DNA of 64,000 nucleotides, from NCBI RefSeq assembly GCF_001048695.1, contig NZ_CVRB01000003.1:248001-312000 (forward strand), written 5' to 3'. The DNA comes from Neobacillus massiliamazoniensis. GTDB lineage: Bacteria > Bacillota > Bacilli > Bacillales > Cytobacillaceae. A program made the translations under genes and the position numbers. Below are positions 33,746-42,061 of this stretch, in pieces. Every line of letters starts with the position of its first letter. Positions within the stretch are counted from its first letter, which is position 1. The notes beneath the pieces were generated by a model. The model was not told the origin of the DNA. It saw nothing but the letters and a program-made list of their open reading frames with translations, and searched no databases.

Positions 33746-34145
33746 TTAATAAAACTAGAGAACATATTATATATGACTAATCTTGGAGTGAAGGTTTATT
33801 TTGCTAGGGTTTTGTTAAAGCAAAATTGGTATATGGTTAAGTAACATACATTGACTTAAAAAGTATCCCATTAGCTTCATGGGGGATATGCAAAAGATAC
33901 TTCTGTTTCATCTAAGCATCCTTTTGCAAAATAAAAAGAGGTGGGAGACCACCTCTTGATAAGATGGAAAATCTATTACAGACTATTAAGCCCCTTGCCT
34001 GTGCCATACATATTTTTTACTAGCAGAACCATTAATTTATACCTGGTATTTTTTTCTCCATTTAGTACTAAATGATTGTTTGAGTGCGTATTTTATTGGT
34101 GGACAATAAGTCATACTATTCTATTTTTTTAGGAGTGATTTCCCA
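33746..34145. other. gene-free region with one strong hairpin
   Basis: AAGAGGTGG-GAGA-CCACCTCTT (33936-33957) is a perfect 9-bp stem with a GNRA-like loop and no T-run. The rest is AT-rich promoter-like DNA before the oxidoreductase. No frame of interest was seen. Confidence 0.45.
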
Positions 34146-35723
34146 ATGAGGACCTTTGACACGATTATTATTGGAAGCGGACATAATGCCTTAATCACGG
34201 CAGCCTATTTGTCTAGAGCCGGTCGAAGTGTGTTAGTTCTGGAAAAGAACGACCGGCCAGGCGGGTTTCTCCGTACCGAAGAATTAACTTTACCAGGATT
34301 CAAGCATGATGTATTTTCAGCTGCCCATCCTCTATTATTAACCGGCCCTGCTTACGCTGATCTTGGCCCATCGCTGGAGGCTCGGGGTCTACGATATCTA
34401 AATACCGATTTGCCGACTGGTGTATCGATGGAAGACGGCAGGACTGCTGTACTCCCTCGTGCCTTTGAGGATTTCGTGTCTGAAGCGGAGAGGCTTGCTC
34501 CTGGGGATGGTGCTGAACTTGCCAAAATGTTTGAGGGATTCCAGCCTTACGCAAATGATGTTTTTTCATTATTTAATGTCGACCTCTCCCTTCCTGGCTC
34601 TTTGGAAAAAATAAACCGCCTTATGCATAACGAAGCTGGCAATGGTTTTTCACCATTCGCGGCTTCTCTATTCTCTACTGCACGAAACACTGTTCGCTCC
34701 TTTAAATCTCCAGTTTTAAAAGCGATGATTGCTTCCTGGGTCACCCATCTGGGCCGGACGCCTGATGAAGTCGGAAGTGGAATCTGGGTTCCACTTACCG
34801 TTATGGCATTAATGGGCGGAGGGATGCCGATACCTGAGGGCGGAAGTGAAATGCTTGCGAAATCTCTTGCACAATTTGTAAAAGATCATGGAGGCATTAT
34901 ACGAACAAACACACTTGTTAACGAGATTTTGGTAAAGGACGGCCGTGCAATTGGCGTCCGTACGAATGATGGTGAGAAATACCATGCAGCCCACTCTGTG
35001 GTCGCTTCCACCACGCCAGATCAACTCTATTTATCTCTACTTAAAGATACAGAGACTAGTCCTGTAATTCGGACTCAGGCGAATAAATATCGTTATGGAA
35101 GAGGTTGTGTGCAAATAAACCTTGCTTTAAGCGAGCCGCCAAAATGGGCCGATGAGCGCTTTAACAAAGTTGGCCAGCCGCATTTGACAGATGGGTTGGA
35201 TGGTTTTACGCTGGCCATCGCTCAAGGGACGGCTGATCTTTTGCCAGAGAAACCGACATTTACTGTTGACTGTCCTACAAACTTGGATCCGACGCGTGCT
35301 CCAGCGGGTAAGGCAATCATGCGGATTCAGGTACTTGAAGTGCCCTGCCGCCCGCGTGGTGATGCTGCTGGAAAAATTAATGTCGGAGATGGAACATGGA
35401 CGAAGGATTTAACGGAGAAGTTTACTGAGAGAATCCTAAATGTGGTAAGTAAACATATTCCTAATATACCGAGTGCAGTTATCGGTAAACATGTCGTGAC
35501 TCCAAATACGATTGCCCAGTTCAATCCAAATGCCGGGCCTGGAGATCCATACGGCGGGGCACACGACCTCGGTCAAAGTTATTTGTTCAGGCCTCTTCCA
35601 GGACAGCCAAGCCACCAAACAGTAATTTCGAACCTGTTTATGCTTGGGGCAGCAACCTGGCCAGGGCATGGTGTGAATGGTGGATCGGGATTTATTGTCT
35701 CCAAGAAGCTTCTTTCTCAGTGA
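34146..35723 (+). CDS. FAD-dependent oxidoreductase, phytoene desaturase-like
   Basis: A 525-residue flavoprotein with the N-terminal dinucleotide-binding fold DTIIIGSGHNALITAAYLSR, then VLVLEKNDRPGGFLRTEE, and the C-terminal FAD motif ATWPGHGVNGGSGF. GSGHN in place of GxGxxG and the overall layout fit the phytoene-desaturase-like/PYROXD2 group, not true carotenoid desaturases. No carotenoid genes are nearby. The ATG has a TAGGAGTGA site. Base composition is visibly more GC-rich than in neighbours (many GCC, CTG and CGG codons), suggesting transfer. It is a single gene; the substrate is unknown. Confidence 0.85.
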   Translation: MRTFDTIIIGSGHNALITAAYLSRAGRSVLVLEKNDRPGGFLRTEELTLPGFKHDVFSAAHPLLLTGPAYADLGPSLEARGLRYLNTDLPTGVSMEDGRTAVLPRAFEDFVSEAERLAPGDGAELAKMFEGFQPYANDVFSLFNVDLSLPGSLEKINRLMHNEAGNGFSPFAASLFSTARNTVRSFKSPVLKAMIASWVTHLGRTPDEVGSGIWVPLTVMALMGGGMPIPEGGSEMLAKSLAQFVKDHGGIIRTNTLVNEILVKDGRAIGVRTNDGEKYHAAHSVVASTTPDQLYLSLLKDTETSPVIRTQANKYRYGRGCVQINLALSEPPKWADERFNKVGQPHLTDGLDGFTLAIAQGTADLLPEKPTFTVDCPTNLDPTRAPAGKAIMRIQVLEVPCRPRGDAAGKINVGDGTWTKDLTEKFTERILNVVSKHIPNIPSAVIGKHVVTPNTIAQFNPNAGPGDPYGGAHDLGQSYLFRPLPGQPSHQTVISNLFMLGAATWPGHGVNGGSGFIVSKKLLSQ

Positions 35724-36215
35724 GCTTTTATGTAACATTTATAATGTTTATTTTAATAGAAGAGCATTCGAATTAGGAGAATCATTAACATCATGGTTTG
35801 CGGTCTATTGTATGGGAATACGAACCATCAATTATCTTCCCAAACCACACGTTTTTGATCGCTTTTTTTACTGCGCTTCTTCAACTAAAGGGGCATTAGT
35901 GGAAGAACAATTTTAGGACTGAGACATATCTTAGTTAGTCCATTAAGGGCCCTTTTCTTTAGTAAGAAGTCGTCTTTTTGATATGCCCCTACACATCAAG
36001 GGATTAGATTTTATTAAGATAAAAAAAGATTGTGAATATTTTCGCTTAAACTAATGGGTAGCGTTTATCCAAGAAGGATAACGCTTCTTTTTGTTGAACT
36101 TATTGTACTAACGATTCAGTTTTGTTTAAGAAAGAATATACAATATGTTAAAATTTTGATAATCAGGAAAAAAATTGCCAGAAAACAATATCGTATTAGG
36201 GAGAGAAGAAAATAG
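35724..36215. other. intergenic region holding two partial dispersed repeats
   Basis: CTTCAACTAAAGGGGCATTAGTGGAAGAAC at about 35880 and a fuller copy from 36024 occupy most of the gap. No gene was accepted. Confidence 0.5.
36024..36140 (+). repeat. dispersed intergenic repeat with central terminator
   Basis: ATTGTGAATATTTTCGCTTAAACTAATGGGT, then the stem AGCGTTTATCC-AAGAA-GGATAACGCTT with a T-run, then GTTGAACTTATTGTACTAACG and CAGTTTTGTTTAAG. The stem is longer than in other copies. Confidence 0.6.
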
Positions 36216-36527
36216 ATGTTTGGACTATCAAAAAAGGAAACCAAAAAGGACGATGAAGATATTTCACAAGAAGAACAGGAATACATTGATAGTAAAAAGG
36301 GGACAAATCCCTATGGGATGATTGTTTTCTTTATGGGTGGATTATCCTTTATGAAAGGATACACTTATGTATTTATTCCGATTATAACAATAATCTTTGG
36401 AATAATAACTTATAGAACATATGATAAGGAAAAAGAAGATAATCCGTTTCCATTTTATATCGGTATCCTTTTAGCCTTAATTGGTATATTTACGTTTATA
36501 ACACATCAAACACCCATATTTGCTTAA
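36216..36527 (+). CDS. small membrane protein with charged N-terminus, 103 aa
   Basis: About 35 charged residues (KKETKKDDEDISQEEQEY) precede two or three membrane helices: GMIVFFMGGLSFM, YVFIPIITIIFGIITY and FYIGILLALIGIFTFIT. GGAGAGAAGAAA precedes the ATG. There is no enzyme motif and no recognised family. It stands alone, convergent to the HU gene. Confidence 0.65.
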   Translation: MFGLSKKETKKDDEDISQEEQEYIDSKKGTNPYGMIVFFMGGLSFMKGYTYVFIPIITIIFGIITYRTYDKEKEDNPFPFYIGILLALIGIFTFITHQTPIFA

Positions 36528-36647
36528 TATTTTTACAAGGGGAATGTTTTCTAAACATGGCTTTAGTTGAAAACTATAATATATTATTGGCTGCTTTATT
36601 AGAGTTTTTGCACCATATCAACATTAGAATTTGGCAAATCAAAATAA

Positions 36648-36678
36648 AAAAAGTGATGATTAAACCATCACTTTTTGT
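36648..36678 (-). terminator. bidirectional terminator after HU
   Basis: AAAAAAGTGATG and CATCACTTTTT form a stem with A- and T-runs outside, 18 bases past the HU stop. Confidence 0.8.
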
Positions 36679-36695
36679 TATGTAGTAAGAGTAAG

Positions 36696-36974
36696 TTATT
36701 TACCAGCTACAGCATCCTTTAATTGCTTTCCAGGCTTAAATGCAGGTACTTTTCCGCCTTGGATTTCAATTTCTTCTCCAGTTTGTGGGTTACGTCCCTT
36801 ACGAGAAGCACGTTCACGAACCTCAAAGTTACCGAAACCTATTAATTGAACTTTATCTCCATTTTTTAATGCTTCTAAAATAGAATTAAAAACCGCATCT
36901 ACAGCTTTGCCAGCATCTTTCTGTGTAAGTTCGGAAGTTTGGGCTACTAGACTCACAAGTTCTGTTTTATTCAT
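36696..36974 (-). CDS. hup: HU family DNA-binding protein
   Basis: A 92-residue histone-like HU protein: [80 protein letters not shown]. The DNA-clamping arm has the GRNPQTG motif and the tip proline, and the C-terminal helix ends AVAGK. The ATG at 36974 follows AAGGAG at 8 bases; the GTG at 36983 is inside the site region. It probably supplements a main HBsu encoded elsewhere. Single gene. Confidence 0.97.
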   Translation of the reverse strand: MNKTELVSLVAQTSELTQKDAGKAVDAVFNSILEALKNGDKVQLIGFGNFEVRERASRKGRNPQTGEEIEIQGGKVPAFKPGKQLKDAVAGK

Positions 36975-37077
36975 TGATAACACTCCTTAAAAATAAATTG
37001 AACCCTTATGGGGCGTACCTAAGTTTTACCATATCGCACATAAGTTCGCAACTATTAAACTAAGGTGAATGTTACCT

Positions 37078-37125
37078 ATTTGTGAGAATTTTCACTTAAA
37101 CTAAAGTGGCAGTTTTATTTAACAA
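37078..37125 (+). repeat. dispersed intergenic repeat, short form
   Basis: TGTGAGAATTTTCACTTAAACTAAAG and TGGCAGTTTTATTTAACAAGGG: the left and right modules are joined without the central terminator. Confidence 0.5.
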
Positions 37126-37231
37126 GGGTATTCCCTTTACTTTAGTGAATTATTAATATTGAAAGTATTCTTAAAAATAAGGAGTTGATTTGTTGTGTGA
37201 AGGATTAGAAACTAAGCACAAAAGGTCATGA

Positions 37232-37333
37232 GTATATCCACACTTATACTTTATTAAAAATGGGGAAGATGTAGATCGTGTTACAGCGCCAGATGCCAAT
37301 GAAAAAACAATTATAAAATTTGTGAGCAAATAA
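37232..37333 (+). pseudogene. thioredoxin-like C-terminal fragment
   Basis: The frame YPHLYFIKNGEDVDRV, then PDANEKTIIKFVSK and a stop resembles the cis-proline strand and last helix of thioredoxin-fold proteins (usual form PTLxxFKxGxxVDRxxG). No start codon is present and only about 33 codons remain. The assignment is tentative. Confidence 0.35.
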
Positions 37334-37455
37334 AATGACTGGATCGCTGCCATGCTCGGAAGCCCATCGTTTGATACATGCCGTACCCGGTTCCTAATGA
37401 CCTAAGGGTGAATAGTATTGTGTATAAACTAACTGGAAAGGAAGAGAAATATACT

Positions 37456-37680
37456 ATGGATATTACACCACAAGAAGAATCCATGATTAAGGCTTTCCGT
37501 GAGACTGACTTACCTCCTTTATTTGTGCTCATACGAGTCAGAAATGATATTGCAAATGACATTGCAAATATCAATGAGAACCAAAGAGGTGACATTGTTA
37601 AAGCATTAGAAAAATATATCGGCTCACTATGGGAGGACTATCATGAAGGGAAAAAGTCACAAGATAAAGAAAGCACTTAA
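37456..37680 (+). CDS. hypothetical protein, 74 aa
   Basis: If the ATG at 37456 is used (AAAGGAAG upstream at a rather long distance) the product has 74 residues, starting MDITPQEESMIKAFRETDLP. It is hydrophilic and helical, with a repeated NDIAND-IANIN segment and a charged end. The frame is open back to 37378, so a 100-residue form is possible. The family is not recognised. Confidence 0.5.
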   Translation: MDITPQEESMIKAFRETDLPPLFVLIRVRNDIANDIANINENQRGDIVKALEKYIGSLWEDYHEGKKSQDKEST

Positions 37681-38115
37681 CTAATACAATATAGTAGCTG
37701 CAACCCCGCACCACTGTTTTATTCTACTGGACTTTTTGCGGGATGGATTTGCTATGCGGCATGATTTTTCGCCTATAAAAATCGATGAGATAACCTCGAT
37801 TTTTTCGCTAAAGGGGCCGATTCTTAAATAAGGGAGATTGCCTTTCTTATTGAACATACCCCGCTAATAGAAATAACTCAGTTGTTCCATTATAGGGCGC
37901 TTTTCTTAAATAAGAAGGCGTCTGTTTGTATTGTACTGGATTCTGGAACAACACTTATTAGGGATTGGCGTAATATTAAGGTGTAGAAGAGATTGTGAAG
38001 GATTCCACTTAAACTATCGGGTGCAAGAGTTTAAGATTGGGATGGCTGCGGCGATCCTTTTTCTTGTTGAGCTAACGTGGCAGGTTAGTGGAAGAAGGAC
38101 TATTTTTATAGACTA
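37681..38115. other. intergenic region filled by dispersed repeats
   Basis: It contains a hairpin near 37785 (ATCGA.GATAA.CTCGAT), a right-module fragment at about 37880-37925 (TTCCATTATAGGGCGCTTTTCTTAAATAAGAAGG) and a full repeat at 37985-38100. Confidence 0.5.
37985..38100 (+). repeat. dispersed intergenic repeat with central terminator
   Basis: ATTGTGAAGGATTCCACTTAAACTATCGGGTGC, then AGTTTAAGATTGG, the stem GGATGGCTGCGGCGATCC with a T-run, then TTGAGCTAACGTGGCAGG and TTAGTGGAAGAAGG. One of the most complete copies. Confidence 0.7.
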
Positions 38116-38146
38116 AAAAAAGCTAAGATTTAATCTCCTAGCTTTT
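38116..38146 (-). terminator. hairpin terminator
   Basis: AAAAAGCTA and TAGCTTTTT pair across a 13-base loop, 20 bases downstream of the minus-strand gene at 38166. Confidence 0.65.
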
Positions 38147-38165
38147 TGTGCGTAAGAATATCATT

Positions 38166-38537
38166 TTAAATAAAACGAACATCTCTATAAATAAAATCAC
38201 CGTTTGGATTTGTTTCATAATCAAAACAGATTAACTGAAAAGGAATACTGTCTTTTGTTTGAATTGAACCTAATATTTTAATCCCATTTTTAAAAAATAT
38301 TTCTTCTACTTGTTGAAGCGTTTTACCTCCTTCAGAAAAATTTAATTCGTTTATGATTTTTTCTTTATCCTGCGCATCTTTTAGGATTATTTGAGTGTTA
38401 TACAAGGATTGAATTGGAGGAAAGGCACTGTTTACAAGAAACAGAACCCTTTTTCTTAAATATGCTGAAGAACATCCATTACATAGGAGGAGTAAGACCA
38501 GTAAGCACAGGAACGACTGAAGTTGCTGTAATGGCAA
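38166..38537 (-). CDS. hypothetical protein overlapping the CsxC-like gene
   Basis: The downstream part (YNTQIILKDAQDKEKIINEL, then FFKNGIKILGSIQT and the end FIYRDVRFI) looks like a genuine small soluble domain. The start is unclear: the first 20 codons lie in another frame over the end of the CsxC-like gene and give a leucine-rich stretch that mimics a lipoprotein signal (LLLCNGC) but has no ribosome binding site. It could be a translationally coupled gene with a later start or a product fused by frameshift. I cannot assign a family. Confidence 0.45.
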   Translation of the reverse strand: MPLQQLQSFLCLLVLLLLCNGCSSAYLRKRVLFLVNSAFPPIQSLYNTQIILKDAQDKEKIINELNFSEGGKTLQQVEEIFFKNGIKILGSIQTKDSIPFQLICFDYETNPNGDFIYRDVRFI

Positions 38538-39267
38538 GTTGCTGAGTTTGTAATACTTTTACAGTAAGTTCCAGAATGGTTTTTTCCGTCAACGTGATAA
38601 AAGTTCCCTCAGCCGGCGGTTCTACTGGTGAAAAATCAAGTTCAAAGAAGTTTGCGGCTACTAACTCACCAAATGGCTGTTCATTGAATTTGACAAGATT
38701 GTTGAAGAAGAATTTATCCAAGCGAGCATTTAAGTTGTTTGTATCACTAAGGAAACTAGACTCGGAAGTTTCATTGATACCGAGGATTGGTAAATTAATA
38801 AGCGTTCCAGCCGTTGTACTAAGTTCTGTAAATCCAGTAAATGGAATATCGAAAACTGCATCTCTAAGCGATGTAGTACATGGCGTAATCGGTCCCCCAG
38901 CCGCAGTATATTCAATATTTTTGCGAATATGCCCTGCTATAAATAATTTAGCTCTTGAAAAGGTAAAAAAGTCAGTGCCGACAACACGTGTAAATGGTGC
39001 TTCCGGAACAATTTTCACTTGATCCAGAAATACATTTTTTTTCACTCTTTTAATTTCAGTTGTTAGAATTTCAAGGTCAATTGTTGCCTCTATAGGAATT
39101 TGGACTGTTGGCTCTGCTAATACAACAGGAACTTTAATCCTAGTAACAGTTGGTCCAGCTGTTGTTGTGGTATTTGCACTCGTAAATGAACTCAGTGGTG
39201 TTGGTGTTACTGGACAAGGACCTGGGGGGGGCGGATTGACTTGCTCGATTGGGTTGAAGATTATCAT
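38479..39267 (-). CDS. CsxC-like spore surface protein
   Basis: A 262-residue protein resembling the CsxC family of spore outer-layer proteins. It has a proline/threonine-rich N-terminus (IEQVNPPPPGPCPVTPTPLS), then a strand-rich domain with LTTEIKRVKKNVFLDQVKIV, GTDFFTFSRAKLFIAGHIRK, NARLDKFFFNNLVKFNEQPF and GELVAANFFELDFSPVEPP. Family members are structural proteins of the exosporium or coat, made late in the mother cell. No signal peptide is present, as expected for such proteins. Its start region was not found to carry a clear sigma-K promoter by eye. Confidence 0.7.
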   Translation of the reverse strand: MIIFNPIEQVNPPPPGPCPVTPTPLSSFTSANTTTTAGPTVTRIKVPVVLAEPTVQIPIEATIDLEILTTEIKRVKKNVFLDQVKIVPEAPFTRVVGTDFFTFSRAKLFIAGHIRKNIEYTAAGGPITPCTTSLRDAVFDIPFTGFTELSTTAGTLINLPILGINETSESSFLSDTNNLNARLDKFFFNNLVKFNEQPFGELVAANFFELDFSPVEPPAEGTFITLTEKTILELTVKVLQTQQLAITATSVVPVLTGLTPPM

Positions 39268-39589
39268 TACATCCCATTAAAAACACCTCATTTCATTATA
39301 ATTTTTTTAGGTGTTACATTGTTATAGTATTCTTTGTACAAGTTAAAGAATGGACAAGCATATTAGTCATTAACATATTTTTATAGAAATGGGCTTTTTG
39401 GGCGAGCAGCCAGGTCAAACGGAACAACCAAAAGAGAAAGATACGATTAATAGAGAACTGATAGCGACTACAATCCAAGAGAAAACACGACATGGGAGGA
39501 TTTCGTTAGTTACCAACGGCATGTATCCGTACCGTTCTATCATTTTACACATCACTTATCACAATTAAATGGACTCGAGTAAAGGCAAG

Positions 39590-39632
39590 AATTGTGAAGA
39601 ATTGTACTTAAACAAACGGGTGCTTTAACTAA
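39590..39632 (+). repeat. dispersed intergenic repeat, left module
   Basis: AATTGTGAAGAATTGTACTTAAACAAACGGGTGCTTTAACTAAA matches the consensus left module almost exactly. Confidence 0.6.
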
Positions 39633-39649
39633 AAATTTGGGCATAAAAA

Positions 39650-39681
39650 AGGTGTTACCTTATCTGGTAGCACCTATTTTT
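39650..39681. terminator. hairpin terminator
   Basis: AGGTGTTACC and GGTAGCACCT pair with one G-U, T-rich on both outer sides. It lies downstream of the minus-strand gene at 39744. Confidence 0.65.
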
Positions 39682-39743
39682 ATTATTTAAAGTCAGTTTT
39701 TATTAATAGAAGTACATTTTTTGAAATTATAAAATTATAAGGC

Positions 39744-39995
39744 TTAGGCAATCTGAGAACAACCCCCTGTACCAACTTGTCCCGATTGTAATAAATCATT
39801 TAAGACTTTCTGATTAATCACTTCATTAAAATCAGAAGGATGGTCTAAGGAAATTCCTCTCCGATTAGCAACAGAAATAATTATGCCTAATTCATAATAC
39901 ATATTTTTTGTAAGAATATCTTTTTCAATATTTTTAATAATTTCATTATAAAAATGAATTAAAAAATCAACAGGTAACTTTTCATAGAAATCCAT
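39744..39995 (-). CDS. hypothetical protein, 83 aa
   Basis: An 83-residue helical protein (MDFYEKLPVDFLIHFYNEII, then LTKNMYYELGIIISVANRRG, then SDFNEVINQKVLNDLLQSGQ). The ATG at 39995 has an AGGTG site at 8 bases. No signal peptide or known motif is present; the end GTGGCSQIA holds one cysteine. The family is not recognised. Confidence 0.6.
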   Translation of the reverse strand: MDFYEKLPVDFLIHFYNEIIKNIEKDILTKNMYYELGIIISVANRRGISLDHPSDFNEVINQKVLNDLLQSGQVGTGGCSQIA

Positions 39996-40234
39996 TATCT
40001 ATTCACCTCAAACTTCAACGATTGTAAGCCTTTTCAAAAATTATACCATTATTTGTTTTATTCATGATGTTAAAATTGTGTAAAAAATCTAAAAAATATA
40101 AAACATTATTGGTATTGTAAAATACGGAGTGTTTGAAGAGGATTATAAAACCGCAACTAGTATAAATTGGTTTTGTTAAAAACTACTTTAACCAGTCATT
40201 TACTGACACTACCAAGTGCAACACTAGAACAAGG

Positions 40235-40292
40235 AAAATGCTCTTTCTTATTAAAGTAACGGGGCAGTTTAGTTTAACAAGGGTGGGGGGGA
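40235..40292 (+). repeat. dispersed intergenic repeat, right module
   Basis: ATTAAAGTAACGGGGCAGTTTAGTTTAACAAGGG is the right-hand module of the family, here directly upstream of the Rid gene. Confidence 0.5.
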
Positions 40293-40346
40293 AATGATAA
40301 AATACAATATATATTTCTTATTACATAGGTAAAGGATTGGTTATTT

Positions 40347-40739
40347 ATGAAAAATTCAAGAAACCCTGGCAGTATTCACCCACCAGTGGCTCCATATGTG
40401 CACCAAATTGAAATAACAGGAACTAATAGATGGTTAACTTTATCAGGACAATTGGGTATGGATGTCGATGGCACAGTGCCAGAAAATCCTTTAGAACAAA
40501 TGAAATTAGCTTTAGAAAATATTAAGAGAAACCTTGAAGCTGCAGAGATGGAAGTTAATGATTTAACCAAGTTAGTATTTTATTTAGTTGGTGACTTTAA
40601 AGCTAATCAAAGAAGAAAAATTATAAGTGATTTTCTCGGTGAGCACCTCCCATGCACAACAATGGTTTATGTAGTTGCATTAGCTACACCGGTGTTTAAA
40701 GTTGAAATTGATGCTTGGGCGTGTAAAGAGGCTAAATAA
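40347..40739 (+). CDS. Rid (YjgF/YER057c) family protein
   Basis: A 130-residue trimeric Rid-fold protein: LTLSGQLGMDVDGTVPENPL, EQMKLALENIKRNLEAAEM, DLTKLVFYLVGDF and the end VEIDAWA. The family's imine deaminases use an arginine in the segment that here reads LPCTTMVYVVALA. That arginine appears replaced by threonine, so this may be one of the Rid subgroups without 2-iminoacid deaminase activity. It is a single gene with no clear ribosome binding site beyond AAAGGATTGG. Confidence 0.85.
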   Translation: MKNSRNPGSIHPPVAPYVHQIEITGTNRWLTLSGQLGMDVDGTVPENPLEQMKLALENIKRNLEAAEMEVNDLTKLVFYLVGDFKANQRRKIISDFLGEHLPCTTMVYVVALATPVFKVEIDAWACKEAK

Positions 40740-40747
40740 TACTATAT

Positions 40748-40835
40748 ATAACTTGTTGAACTAACGGGTGCTAAGAGTTAAAGATCCAACTGCCATCGTT
40801 GCAGCTTTTTTTATTATGCTAACGGGGAGTGAAAG
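40748..40835 (+). repeat. dispersed intergenic repeat with central terminator
   Basis: CTTGTTGAACTAACGGGTGCTAAGAGTTAAAGATCC, the stem ACTGCCATCGTTGCAG with seven T residues, then ATGCTAACGGGG. It probably serves as terminator for the Rid gene. Confidence 0.65.
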
Positions 40836-40888
40836 AAGGAAGCCCTAGGCTTTACAATTGTGTACTATATTTCCCAATATGATATAGC

Positions 40889-40936
40889 AAAAAGAAGTGC
40901 CCATACAGCAGATCATGCGAGGCACTTCTTTTTATA
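40889..40936 (-). terminator. terminator for the Cys-Gly-Met repeat gene
   Basis: AAAAAGAAGTGCC and GGCACTTCTTTTT form a 13-bp stem, T-rich in both directions. Confidence 0.8.
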
Positions 40937-40987
40937 AAAAAATTTTTGTCGAGATTTACCTACCTTCAAAACAGCTAAAAAAACCAA

Positions 40988-41278
40988 CTAAATAAAGCCG
41001 AAACACATCATGCCGCCAAACATCATGCCACCGCCGCACATCATGCCACCGCCGCACATCATGCCACCACCGCACATCATGCCACCACACATCATGCCGC
41101 CACAACGCATACCACCGCACATCATGCCGCCACAACGCATACCGCCACACATCATGCCACCGCAACGCATAGCCCCCATTATGCGCGGATCCTGACTCTG
41201 AGTACCCATAGGAATTAACTGACCAACTTGGAAATTTTCCATTCCTAAAATTTGGAGTTCATTTTGAAAATTGTGCAT
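40988..41278 (-). CDS. Cys-Gly-Met repeat protein
   Basis: A 96-residue protein with a 38-residue ordinary N-terminus (NELQILGMENFQVGQLIPMG) and then about ten copies of CGGMM/CGGMR/CGGGMM to the end. Cysteine, glycine and methionine make up nearly all of the second half. The strand is certain: GGGGAGG lies 5 bases before the ATG at 41278 and a strong terminator follows, while the opposite frame (HIMPP repeats) has no site. Dense Cys and Met suggest binding of copper or another soft metal, or cross-linking in a spore coat. Both are inference. I know no named family for it. Confidence 0.75.
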   Translation of the reverse strand: MHNFQNELQILGMENFQVGQLIPMGTQSQDPRIMGAMRCGGMMCGGMRCGGMMCGGMRCGGMMCGGMMCGGGMMCGGGMMCGGGMMFGGMMCFGFI

Positions 41279-41629
41279 TTTTACCTCCCCTGTTTATTTA
41301 ATAATTAGGTTAAACTGACATCTAACAAGAGATTTGACCGAAGAAATTTTGTCAGTTCTTTGTAAAAAAGAGATACTAAGTGTGCTCTCTTCAACAAAAT
41401 ATGATTCCAATTAGGTGGCTGTTACGGGTTTAAAAGCCTATTTCATGTTAAAAGAATCATAAGATGTTGTTCTGGAAGCAATGATGGCTGAATAATTTTA
41501 TTCAACTTGCTTTAATGCTCAACGAAATATATCTTGAGGGGGAAGATTTGCTTTTGAAAAGGAAGGTACCCCGTCAAGCCTTATTCTTTTTTGGAACTAA
41601 AGGTGGAATACTACCCTTGTTTTGTATCG

Positions 41630-41715
41630 GAATAAGATTGTGAAGCATTACACTTAAACTATCGGAGGCTTTACTTCAATAACGATATTCAGCAATCGGG
41701 CGCGATTGTGAAGCA
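41630..41715 (+). repeat. dispersed intergenic repeat, atypical
   Basis: ATTGTGAAGCATTACACTTAAACTATCGG followed by AATCGGGCGCGATTGTGAAGCAACAC, so the ATTGTGAAGCA word occurs twice. The central terminator is missing. Confidence 0.55.
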
Positions 41716-41910
41716 ACACATATAGAAAATGATCCAACTTTTTTATAAAAATCTTATTCTTAGTTAGAAAGATGGACTCCATTTTAATCAATCTTTGTTC
41801 AAAATGGAGTTCTTGTGTTTAATAATAAACCAGGGTTTGTGATTTCATTTTAATTAAACTTTATTAAAATGCTACACATTGAGAAAAATGGCAGAACATA
41901 AAAAAGAAAT

Positions 41911-41947
41911 AGCAAGTCAGTTATAAAACACTGGCTTGCTATTTTTT
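41911..41947. terminator. terminator of the LytTR/DUF3021 operon
   Basis: AGCAAGTCAGT and ACTGGCTTGCT form an 11-bp stem with one mismatch, with T-rich runs outside on both strands. Confidence 0.7.
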
Positions 41948-42061
41948 ATATTTATCAAGTTTATTGCTTCTAACAAAGTTAGAAAACTGTGAAAAATGAA
42001 GGTTTGAAAGAAAGATGCACCGTTTTTATAAGCGGTCCCAGTAGCCCATAAACATCAATTC

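Larger units (their letters stand above)
39268..39743. other. intergenic region
   Basis: It contains a 59-codon frame at 39389-39568 without a ribosome binding site (EKDTINRELIATTIQEKTRH), possibly a gene remnant, then a dispersed-repeat module (39590-39632) and a terminator (39650-39681). Confidence 0.4.
41279..42061. other. gene-free region of about 780 bases
   Basis: It holds a dispersed repeat at 41630-41715, a hairpin ACTCCATTTT/AAAATGGAGT at 41776-41810 and the terminator at 41911-41947. Between 41400 and 41620 there are short broken frames without recognisable homology. Confidence 0.5.

Noticed and set aside
38576..39022. 148-codon plus-strand frame opposite the CsxC-like gene
   Set aside because: The opposite strand has clear family motifs; this frame has no site or homology.
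41010..41195. Short regularly spaced repeats resembling a small CRISPR array
   Set aside because: The repeats are the codons of the CGGMM protein, have no unique spacers, and sit in a frame with ribosome binding site and terminator.
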